Part shown: piece after piece, positions 58,235 through 64,000 of the stretch
How the letters are laid out: the number at the start of each line of letters is the position of its first letter
Numbering within the stretch: the first letter of the stretch is position 1
Assembly (NCBI RefSeq): GCF_001704275.1
Contig: NZ_CP011533.1
Location: 4,836,001-4,900,000, forward strand
Length of the DNA stretch: 64,000 bases
Origin: Streptomyces noursei ATCC 11455
Lineage (GTDB): Bacteria; Actinomycetota; Actinomycetes; Streptomycetales; Streptomycetaceae
Direction of reading: 5' to 3'
Made by a program: the position numbers and the translations under genes
Notes under the pieces: generated by a model
The model's input: the letters and a program-made list of their open reading frames with translations, nothing else
What the model was told of the DNA's origin: nothing
Databases searched by the model: none

Positions 58235-59710
58235 ATGACTGCAGGGACCGCCGGCGCCGCGAACACGCAGCGCATCCGCGAGTTCAAGATGCCCGACGTG
58301 GGCGAGGGCCTCACCGAGGCGGAGATCCTCAAGTGGTATGTCCAGCCCGGTGACACCGTCACCGACGGCCAGGTCGTGTGCGAGGTCGAGACCGCCAAGG
58401 CCGCCGTCGAACTGCCCATCCCCTACGACGGGGTGGTGCACGCGGTGAACTTCGACGAGGGCACCACCGTCGACGTCGGCACCGTGATCATCTCGGTCGA
58501 CACCGACCCGGGTGCCGGGCCCGTCGCGGACCAGCCCGGTGCCGCGGCGTCCACCGCGACCGCGGAGGAGGACGAGGAGCCGCAGGGCCGGCAGGCGGTG
58601 TTGGTCGGCTACGGCGCCGCGCCGTCCTCGACCAAGCGTCGGGCCCGCAAGCCGCAGCCCGCGGTGCCGGCCCAGACCGAGCCGGTGAGTGTCGGCCTCC
58701 AGGCCGAGCTGAACGGGCGCTCCGCGCCGGCGCCGGTCGCCACCCCGGTGGCCGTGCCCGCGCCGCCGGTGGTGCCCGCCGCCTCCGCGCCGGTCGCCGA
58801 GCGGCCGCTGGCCAAGCCCCCGGTCCGCAAGCTCGCCAAGGATCTGGGTATCGACCTGGCGACGGTCGCCCCGACCGGGCCGGGCGGCGTCATCACCCGT
58901 GACGACGTCTACGCGGCCGCCGCACCGACCGCGGCGGCACCGGCCGTCGTGCCCGCCGCACCCGAGGTGGGCGTCCCGGCCACGGCTCCCGTGGTCGCCT
59001 TCGACGCCGCCCGTGAGCGGCGGGTGCCGGTCAAGGGCGTGCGCAAGGCCACCGCGCAGGCGATGGTCGCCAGTGCCTTCAGTGCGCCGCACGTCACGGA
59101 GTTCATCACCGTCGACGTGACCCGGACGATGAAGCTCGTCCAGGACCTGAAGCAGGACCCGGACATGGCGGGGCTGCGGGTCAATCCGCTGCTGCTGGTC
59201 GCCAAGGCGTTCCTGGTCGCGATCAAGCGCCACCCGGAGGTCAACGCCTCCTGGGACGAGGCGAACCAGGAGATCGTCTACAAGGACTACATCAACCTCG
59301 GGATCGCCGCGGCCACCCCGCGCGGCCTGATCGTCCCGAACATCAAGGACGCGGGCGTCAAGACGCTTCCCCAGCTCGCCACGGAGCTGGGCGAGCTGGT
59401 GGCCACCGCCCGCGAGGGCAAGACCTCTCCGGCGGCGATGTCCGGCGGCACGGTCACCATCACCAACGTCGGCGTCTTCGGCGTCGACACCGGGACCCCG
59501 ATCCTCAACCCGGGGGAGTCGGCGATCCTCGCCGTCGGCGCGATCAAGCTCCAGCCGTGGGTCCACAAGGGCGAGGTCAAGCCGCGCCAGGTCACCACCC
59601 TCGCGCTCTCCTTCGACCACCGTCTGATCGACGGCGAGCTGGGCTCCAAGCTGCTCGCGGACATCGCGGCGATCCTGGAGCGGCCCAAGCGGCTGATCAC
59701 CTGGGGGTGA
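58235..59710 (+). CDS. bkdC: Dihydrolipoamide acyltransferase E2 (copy 2)
   Basis: I use ATG 58235 (10 bases after AGGAG); GTG 58229 is an alternative. The 491-aa protein has one lipoyl domain with Lys in ETAKAAVELP and an Ala/Pro/Val-rich linker. The E3-binding domain is VRKLAKDLGIDLATVAPTGP and the catalytic core contains VNPLLLVAKAFLVAI and SFDHRLIDGELGS, with the His/Asp active site. As in copy 1, E3 is not encoded alongside. Here the linker lacks the palindromic repeat seen in copy 1. A parS-bearing inverted repeat follows the stop. Confidence 0.94.
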   Translation: MTAGTAGAANTQRIREFKMPDVGEGLTEAEILKWYVQPGDTVTDGQVVCEVETAKAAVELPIPYDGVVHAVNFDEGTTVDVGTVIISVDTDPGAGPVADQPGAAASTATAEEDEEPQGRQAVLVGYGAAPSSTKRRARKPQPAVPAQTEPVSVGLQAELNGRSAPAPVATPVAVPAPPVVPAASAPVAERPLAKPPVRKLAKDLGIDLATVAPTGPGGVITRDDVYAAAAPTAAAPAVVPAAPEVGVPATAPVVAFDAARERRVPVKGVRKATAQAMVASAFSAPHVTEFITVDVTRTMKLVQDLKQDPDMAGLRVNPLLLVAKAFLVAIKRHPEVNASWDEANQEIVYKDYINLGIAAATPRGLIVPNIKDAGVKTLPQLATELGELVATAREGKTSPAAMSGGTVTITNVGVFGVDTGTPILNPGESAILAVGAIKLQPWVHKGEVKPRQVTTLALSFDHRLIDGELGSKLLADIAAILERPKRLITWG

Positions 59711-59761
59711 GCCGCCGGGACTGACCGTCCGGGCCGAGCCCGTGACGGCGGCAGGGGCGGT

Positions 59762-59775
59762 GTTTCACGTGAAAC
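59762..59775. other. parS: parS site 6
   Basis: Perfect GTTTCACGTGAAAC in the left arm of the inverted repeat. Confidence 0.93.
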
Positions 59776-59784
59776 GGTCGGTGC

Positions 59785-59798
59785 GTTTCACGTGAAAC
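59785..59798. other. parS: parS site 7
   Basis: Perfect copy in the right arm, 23 bp from site 6. Confidence 0.93.
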
Positions 59799-59816
59799 AC
59801 CGCCCCTTGTCGTTGC

Positions 59817-59993
59817 TCAGCCCCGAACGAGCTCGACCGCGCGGCTGAAGTGCGCCACCGGTCCGGTCGGAGCGGACGGGTCCGCCTGCGCGGCGCCACG
59901 GGTCAGTGCGGCGCCCGCCCATACGGCGGCGACGATCAGGGCCAGCACGACGGCGTTGCGGGCGCGGTGGCCGGTGTGCGTCCTGGACTGCAT
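59817..59993 (-). CDS. Small secreted or membrane peptide
   Basis: ATG 59993 (MQSRTHTGHRARN) behind AAGGGGAG gives 58 aa. A positively charged N-terminus is followed by a hydrophobic helix (AVVLALIVAAVWAGAAL, about residues 14-31) and an Ala-rich segment AQADPSA that could be a signal-peptidase site. The short C-terminal part is FSRAVELVRG. No family is recognised. The good ribosome site and G/C third positions support it being real. It is convergent with the E2 gene across the parS inverted repeat. Confidence 0.65.
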   Translation of the reverse strand: MQSRTHTGHRARNAVVLALIVAAVWAGAALTRGAAQADPSAPTGPVAHFSRAVELVRG

Positions 59994-60198
59994 GGTCAAC
60001 TCCCCTTGTCCGGTGGGCCGTATCGGCTCCGTACCTCTATTCACCCATGGGATTCGGGCCCGATCCGTACGCGTCAGGTACGGACTCGCCTACGCCTTGA
60101 GTCGGACCGGGGATCCCCCTGGGGTCCCCCCTCTCGGCAGGGGCGGGCCCCCGGAAAGGGGTTTGCCGCAGCTGCCCCGGCTGTTTACGGTCGGTGAA

Positions 60199-61053
60199 AT
60201 GAGCAGTCACACGGTCATTCGGCGCTATCGGGAAGCAGATCAGGACGCGGTGTGCGACCTGTGGTCCAGGGCGTCGCGGCAGGCGCATCCGTTCATCGAG
60301 GGGGAAGGCGAAGGAGAACGGGCCCGGGTCCTCCGCGAGGTGTATCTCGTCCAGGCGGAGAACTGGGTCGCCGAGCGGGACGGGTCCGTCATCGGACTGC
60401 TCGGCCTGTTGGGCGGCGGCGAGGACGGCGGTGTCGAGATCGGCGGGCTGTTCGTGGCGCCCGAGGCGCAGGGCGTCGGCGTCGGCCGGGAGCTGGTGGA
60501 GCACGCGGCGGCGCGCTACGGCGCGCTCACCCTTGAGGTCTTCGAGGAGAACGCCGGCGGGCGGCGGTTCTACGCGGGCCTGGGCTTCACCGAGCGCGGG
60601 CGGCGGATCGACGACCGGACCGGCCACCCGCTGATCGCCGTGGCACGCGAGGCGCCGCTGCGCTCGGTGTCCTGGCTGCATGTCCGTGACGGGCGGCTGC
60701 TGAGCGTCCGGACGCGGGGGAACGACACCTTCTACCTCCCCGGCGGCAAGTACGAGCCGGGGGAGACCGCGCGCCAGGCGCTCGCCCGGGAGCTCTCCGA
60801 GGAACTCGGCCTGCGCATTCCCGCCGAGGAGCTGTCGGAGGCGTTCGTCGTCCATGACGTCGCGCACGGCAAGAACGGCCGGCGGCTGCACATGACCTGC
60901 TTCACCGGCGGTCCCCAGGACATCGACCCGGCTCCCGGCCGGGAGATCGCCGAGTACGCGTGGTTCGACCGCGAGGAGTCCTTCGTGCGCTGTGCGCCGG
61001 CCCACCGCCAGGTGGTGGACCGTCTGGTCGCGCAGGGGCGGATGGCGGCCTGA
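60199..61053 (+). CDS. GNAT acetyltransferase-Nudix hydrolase fusion
   Basis: ATG 60199 (MSSHTVIRRYRE) gives 284 aa. Residues 1 to about 150 are a GNAT N-acetyltransferase with the acetyl-CoA loop FVAPEAQGVGVGRELVEHA and FYAGLGFTERGRR. Residues about 155-284 are a Nudix domain with the complete box G-x5-E-x7-REL-xEE-xGL, in GGKYEPGETARQALARE and SEELGL. The first domain transfers acetyl groups to an amine; the second hydrolyses a nucleoside diphosphate-linked compound. Both halves keep their catalytic motifs, so it is probably bifunctional. Confidence 0.92.
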   Translation: MSSHTVIRRYREADQDAVCDLWSRASRQAHPFIEGEGEGERARVLREVYLVQAENWVAERDGSVIGLLGLLGGGEDGGVEIGGLFVAPEAQGVGVGRELVEHAAARYGALTLEVFEENAGGRRFYAGLGFTERGRRIDDRTGHPLIAVAREAPLRSVSWLHVRDGRLLSVRTRGNDTFYLPGGKYEPGETARQALARELSEELGLRIPAEELSEAFVVHDVAHGKNGRRLHMTCFTGGPQDIDPAPGREIAEYAWFDREESFVRCAPAHRQVVDRLVAQGRMAA

Positions 61054-61151
61054 GCCCGCGCCGGCCGGCGCCCCGGTAGGGTACCGGCCGGCCCCCCATA
61101 ACGCTCCTACCAGGACAAATGCCCCGCTGATCGTCCGCATCGCGGAACGGC

Positions 61152-61175
61152 GTATCGGACGCATACCTGTTGTAT
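61152..61175. promoter_or_regulatory. GntR-type operator
   Basis: GTAT (61152-61155) faces ATAC (61163-61166), and that ATAC also faces GTAT (61172-61175) across CTGTT. These overlapping ATAC/GTAT inverted repeats resemble FadR-subfamily operators and lie just before the GntR start. Confidence 0.5.
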
Positions 61176-61182
61176 CTATCCT

Positions 61183-61881
61183 GTGCACATGCCATCAGCG
61201 TCCACCTCCACCGCCCCCACAAGGGAGACCGGTCCCGTTCCCGCGAAACAGCCGCCCGCCGCCGAGCGGGTCTACACCCACATCAAGGACGCCGTCCTGG
61301 AACGCCGCTACGAGGGCGGGATGCTGCTCACCGAAGGCGAGCTCGCCGACGCGGTGGGGGTCTCGCGCACCCCGGTCCGCGAGGCGCTGCTGCGGCTGGA
61401 GGTCGAAGGGCTGATCAAGCTCTACCCGAAGAAGGGCGCGCTGGTCCTGCCGGTCTCCGCGCAGGAGATCGCCGATGTCGTCGAGACCCGGCTGCTGGTG
61501 GAGAAGCACGCGGCGGCCAAGGCCGTGCCCGCCGGCGAGGCACTGATCAACGAGCTGAGCGAACTGGTGGAGACCATGCGGGAGCAGGCCGCGGCGGGCG
61601 ACCTGGCCGCCGTGTCGGTCACCGACCGCGCCTTCCACGCCGCCATCGTGCGCAGCGCCGGCAACCAGATCCTGGATCGGCTCTACGAGCAACTGCGCGA
61701 CCGACAGCTGCGGATGGGCGTCGCGGTGATGCACGCCCACCCCGACCGGATCGCCAAGAACATCGCCGAGCACACCGAAATCCTTGAGGCGCTGCGGGCC
61801 GGTGACGCCGAGGCCGCCACCGACGCCGTACACCGGCACGTCAGCTGGGTCCGCAATCTCGCGCAGGGGGACCAGCGATGA
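61183..61881 (+). CDS. GntR-family (FadR/FCD) transcriptional regulator
   Basis: The 232-aa protein begins with GTG 61183 or ATG 61189. After a 28-residue Thr/Pro tail the winged helix is visible (RVYTHIKDAVLERRYEGGM, GVSRTPVREALLRLEVEGLI). The FCD effector domain carries the His/Asp metal-ligand helices (DRAFHAAIVRSAGN, EHTEILEALRAGD, RHVSWV). It is translationally coupled to the next MFS gene (ATGA) and is probably its local regulator. The ligand is probably a carboxylic acid bound via a divalent metal. Confidence 0.92.
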   Translation: MHMPSASTSTAPTRETGPVPAKQPPAAERVYTHIKDAVLERRYEGGMLLTEGELADAVGVSRTPVREALLRLEVEGLIKLYPKKGALVLPVSAQEIADVVETRLLVEKHAAAKAVPAGEALINELSELVETMREQAAAGDLAAVSVTDRAFHAAIVRSAGNQILDRLYEQLRDRQLRMGVAVMHAHPDRIAKNIAEHTEILEALRAGDAEAATDAVHRHVSWVRNLAQGDQR

Positions 61882-63254
61882 GCAGCAGTGCCGACGGCAT
61901 CGCCGGAAGCAGCGGTTCCACCGGAGGGGGCATAGGTGGCGGCATAGTCGGGGGCGGCGCCCGGCTGCTGCCCTCGGATCCGCCCGGCGGCCGGAAGGCC
62001 ATAGCCGTCTGGGGCATCGGCGTCGCGGTCTACTTCGTCGCGATCACCTACCGCACCAGCCTCGGCGTGGCCGGCCTGGATGCCGCCCACCGCTTCCACA
62101 TCAACGCCTCCGCGCTCTCTACCTTCTCGATCCTCCAACTGCTGGTGTACGCCGGGATGCAGATACCCGTCGGCCTGCTGGTCGACCGGCTGGGCGCGAA
62201 GAAGGTCCTGGCCCTCGGCGTGGTCCTCTACACCGCCGGCCAGTTCGGCTTCGCGTTCTCGGACGCGTACGGCATGGCGCTCGGCTCGCGGGCGCTGCTG
62301 GGCTGCGGTGACGCGATGACCTTCATCAGCGTGCTGCGGCTGGGGGCCCGATGGTTCCCGGCCCGCCGCGGGCCGATGATCGCCCAGATCGCGGCCCTGG
62401 TCGGGATGGCGGGCAACCTGATCTCCACGCTCGTGCTGGCCCGGCTGCTGCACACCTTCGGATGGACGACGACCTTCGCCGGCAGTGCCCTGGGCGGCAT
62501 CGCCGTGCTGGCCCTGCTGTTGCTCTTCCTCAAGGACCACCCCGAGGGGTTCGCCCCGCCGCCCGCGCCCCGCGAGCACAGCGGTGCGGCGTTCGTCCGC
62601 CGGCAGATCGCGAACGCCTGGTGCGAGCCCGGCACCCGGCTGGGCATGTGGGTGCACTTCACCACCCAGTTCCCGGCGATGGTCTTCCTGCTGCTGTGGG
62701 GACTGCCGTTCCTCGTGGAGGCACAGGGCCTCTCCCGCGGTATGGCCGGTGAACTGCTGACCCTCGTCGTGCTCTCGAACATGGCCGTGGGCCTGGTCTA
62801 CGGGCAGATCATCGCCCGCCATCACGCGGCCCGCCTGCCGCTGGCGCTGGGCACCGTCGCGGCGACCGCGCTGGTGTGGGCGCTCACCTTGTGCTGGCCC
62901 ACCACACACGCCCCGATGGGCCTGTTGGTCATGCTCTGTGTGGTGTTGGGCGCCTGCGGCCCCGCTTCGATGATCGGCTTCGACTTCGCGCGGCCGGCCA
63001 ATCCGCCGGAGCGTCAGGGCACCGCGTCCGGCATCGTCAACATGGGCGGCTTCACCGCCTCGATGACCACCCTGCTCGCCGTCGGCATCCTGCTCGACGC
63101 CACCGGAGACAACTACCGGATCGCGTTCGCCTCGGTCTTCGTGCTGGAGGCGCTCGGTGTCACGCAGATCCTCCGGCTGCGCAGCCGTGCGGCCCGGCGT
63201 GAGCGGGAACGTCTGGTCGTCAGCAGGGTCGAGGCCGTCCACGTCCCGGCCTGA
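61878..63254 (+). CDS. MFS transporter
   Basis: The 458-aa protein starts at ATG 61878 inside the GntR stop. A Gly/Ser-rich N-terminal tail (GSTGGGIGGGIVGGG) precedes about 12 membrane helices. Motif A-like DRLGAKKVLALG is in the loop after helix 2, RLGARWFPARRGPMIAQIAALVG around helices 4-5, and PANPPERQGTASGIVNMGGF near helix 10. These features fit the metabolite:H+ or anion:cation symporter groups. With an FCD-type regulator, import of an organic acid or amino-acid derivative is likely. Substrate cannot be read from sequence. Confidence 0.9.
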   Translation: MSSSADGIAGSSGSTGGGIGGGIVGGGARLLPSDPPGGRKAIAVWGIGVAVYFVAITYRTSLGVAGLDAAHRFHINASALSTFSILQLLVYAGMQIPVGLLVDRLGAKKVLALGVVLYTAGQFGFAFSDAYGMALGSRALLGCGDAMTFISVLRLGARWFPARRGPMIAQIAALVGMAGNLISTLVLARLLHTFGWTTTFAGSALGGIAVLALLLLFLKDHPEGFAPPPAPREHSGAAFVRRQIANAWCEPGTRLGMWVHFTTQFPAMVFLLLWGLPFLVEAQGLSRGMAGELLTLVVLSNMAVGLVYGQIIARHHAARLPLALGTVAATALVWALTLCWPTTHAPMGLLVMLCVVLGACGPASMIGFDFARPANPPERQGTASGIVNMGGFTASMTTLLAVGILLDATGDNYRIAFASVFVLEALGVTQILRLRSRAARRERERLVVSRVEAVHVPA

Positions 63255-63287
63255 CGCGGCCGAGGCCGGTGTGCCACCGCGGCAACC

Positions 63288-63301
63288 GTTTCACGTGAAA
63301 C
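63288..63301. other. parS: parS site 8
   Basis: Perfect GTTTCACGTGAAAC, 34 bp after the MFS gene stop. Confidence 0.93.
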
Positions 63302-63311
63302 CAAGGAGATC

Positions 63312-63325
63312 GTTTCACGTGAAAC
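63312..63325. other. parS: parS site 9
   Basis: Perfect copy 24 bp from site 8, in the convergent gap before the isomerase-type gene. Confidence 0.93.
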
Positions 63326-63433
63326 GGGTAACTCCCTGCGCACCGTCCGGCCGACGGCCCGTGGTTCGGGCCGGCTGAGGACCGCGTCCGGTCAGCGCCG
63401 CCGGTTGTCCGCCGGCTGCCGTCGCGGGCTCCG

Positions 63434-64000
63434 TTACGGCGTCACCGCGAGGTTGTCGAGGATGGCTCGGGCCAGCTCGTGGTCACCGTCGATCTTGACC
63501 TGCTCGGCGACCGTCGACGGACGGACCCGGCCGCAGGCCAGCTGGTGGAAGGTGTCCCAGTCCATCGCCAGCGTCACCGTCGGGCCCAGCGAGACGCTGC
63601 CGTCGACGGTCGCCTTCCCCTCGGCGTCGACCCGGACGGTGCGCATGAACTCCACCGGACCGCTGATGTCGAAGACCACCGTCGAACTGGCCGGCGCCTT
63701 GGCCCGGTTGGTGACGATGCCGGGCAGGACCCGCACCAGCAGATCGCGGGCCACCAGTGCACCGGGCGAGTCGAGGTTGCCGGGCTGCCCGAGCGTGCGG
63801 CGCAGGTCCTGCTCGTGCGCCCAGACGTCGAACGCCCGCTGCTCCAGGATGAATTCGAGCGTGCGGTCCTCACCGAGCGGGCTGCGCACCACGGTGTCCG
63901 GCTGGCGGGTCTCGTTCCGCAACTGCCGGGAACGCCGGATGACGGTGTACTCGAGCTCGCTGAGCATCTCCGGTGCGGTGTGGTGCCGACGGACGTCGAC
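63434..64000 (-). CDS. Maleylpyruvate isomerase/mycothiol-dependent enzyme-type protein (5' truncated)
   Basis: The frame is open to base 64000, so the start lies beyond the window; 188 codons plus the stop are visible. The sequence HHTAPEMLSELEY, then EFILEQRAFDVWAHEQDLRRTLG, is the metal-binding DinB-like helical bundle of MDMPI-N enzymes. The C-terminal part (STVVFDISGPVEFMRTVRVD to LACGRVRPSTVAEQVKIDGD) is the MDMPI C-terminal domain. The family uses mycothiol, the actinobacterial thiol. The missing N-terminus would carry the remaining metal ligand. Confidence 0.87.
   Translation of the reverse strand, partial: VDVRRHHTAPEMLSELEYTVIRRSRQLRNETRQPDTVVRSPLGEDRTLEFILEQRAFDVWAHEQDLRRTLGQPGNLDSPGALVARDLLVRVLPGIVTNRAKAPASSTVVFDISGPVEFMRTVRVDAEGKATVDGSVSLGPTVTLAMDWDTFHQLACGRVRPSTVAEQVKIDGDHELARAILDNLAVTP

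Larger units (their letters stand above)
59753..59807. terminator. Perfect inverted repeat carrying two parS sites, probable bidirectional terminator
   Basis: Two 23-bp arms (59753-59775 and 59785-59807) are exact reverse complements separated by 9 bases. Each arm consists of AGGGGCGGT followed by a parS palindrome. It lies between the converging E2 gene and the small reverse-strand gene at 59817. Confidence 0.7.

Noticed and set aside
57179..59620. Very long open frame on the minus strand opposite the second E1 beta and E2 genes (also 41617-43893 opposite the first E2 and the MobA-like gene)
   Set aside because: High third-position G/C of the true genes leaves the antisense frame free of stops. 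The translations are low-complexity, rich in Asp, Gly, Arg and His, with no domain, and the sense genes are unmistakable.
60100..60160. Second copy of the palindromic repeat found in bkdC
   Set aside because: GGGGATCCCCCTGGGGTCCCCCC resembles only the first half; the GTCGAGCG and GAGTGGGGG parts are missing.

Overview
The window is very GC-rich, with almost every third codon position G or C, frequent GTG starts and ATGA/GTGA gene overlaps. It reads as an origin-proximal piece of a Streptomyces-type actinomycete chromosome. Nine perfect copies of the actinobacterial ParB site parS (GTTTCACGTGAAAC), a cluster of DnaA boxes, a mycothiol-type enzyme, a bacterial proteasome activator and class E sortases all fit this. 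The gene order ppiA - rhomboid - crgA - DUF881 - sortase - pabA - (sortases) - pknB - pbpA - ftsW/rodA - pstP - fhaB - fhaA is the conserved actinobacterial growth and division block, comparable to Rv0009-Rv0020c of Mycobacterium tuberculosis.

Layout. (1) 1-15012: cyclophilin end, rhomboid protease, DnaA-box cluster, crgA, DUF881 protein, three class E sortases around pabA, then the reverse-strand operon fhaA-fhaB-pstP-ftsW-pbpA-pknB. (2) 15467-15613: tRNA-Leu(CAG) and its terminator, followed by about 500 bp of degraded-looking sequence. (3) 16116-25266: accessory-type genes: LysR/MFS pair, azoreductase/HxlR pair, MarR/YhgE-like pair, DUF2252, J-domain protein, rhodanese. (4) 25349-30198: acyl-CoA dehydrogenase and the phenylacetyl-CoA epoxidase operon paaABCDE (reverse strand). 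(5) 30365-34581: DUF5819 + HTTM (gamma-carboxylase-like) membrane pair, a membrane protein and a SpoU methyltransferase. (6) 34731-38672: paaN, paaH and a TetR regulator. (7) 38699-43128: Lrp-type bkdR and a branched-chain 2-oxoacid dehydrogenase operon (E1a, E1b, E2). (8) 43183-47878: MobA-like/MoeA molybdenum cofactor genes, a K+ channel-type protein and a quinone oxidoreductase. (9) 48030-55702: secreted protein, proteasome activator bpa, two divergent Ser/Thr kinases, a phosphotransferase, a PPOX-fold protein and a NarL-type response regulator. (10) 56010-59710: a second 2-oxoacid dehydrogenase operon. (11) 59817-64000: small membrane peptide, GNAT-Nudix fusion, GntR/MFS pair and a truncated mycothiol-dependent isomerase-type gene.

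How it works together. The first block couples peptidoglycan synthesis (PbpA/FtsW), septation control (CrgA), surface protein anchoring (sortases) and phospho-signalling (PknB/PstP/FHA proteins). The paa genes open the aromatic ring of phenylacetyl-CoA. An 18-bp operator, identical upstream of paaA and between paaN and paaH, suggests control by the adjacent TetR protein; a one-base variant lies between bkdR and bkdA. The bkd operons feed branched acyl-CoA starters to fatty acid and polyketide synthesis. parS copies are scattered through these genes: three inside a sortase coding region and two inside a perfect inverted repeat downstream of the second bkd operon.

Limits: all functions are assigned by reading translations and motifs; no database search was possible. 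TTA (bldA) codons were not surveyed.
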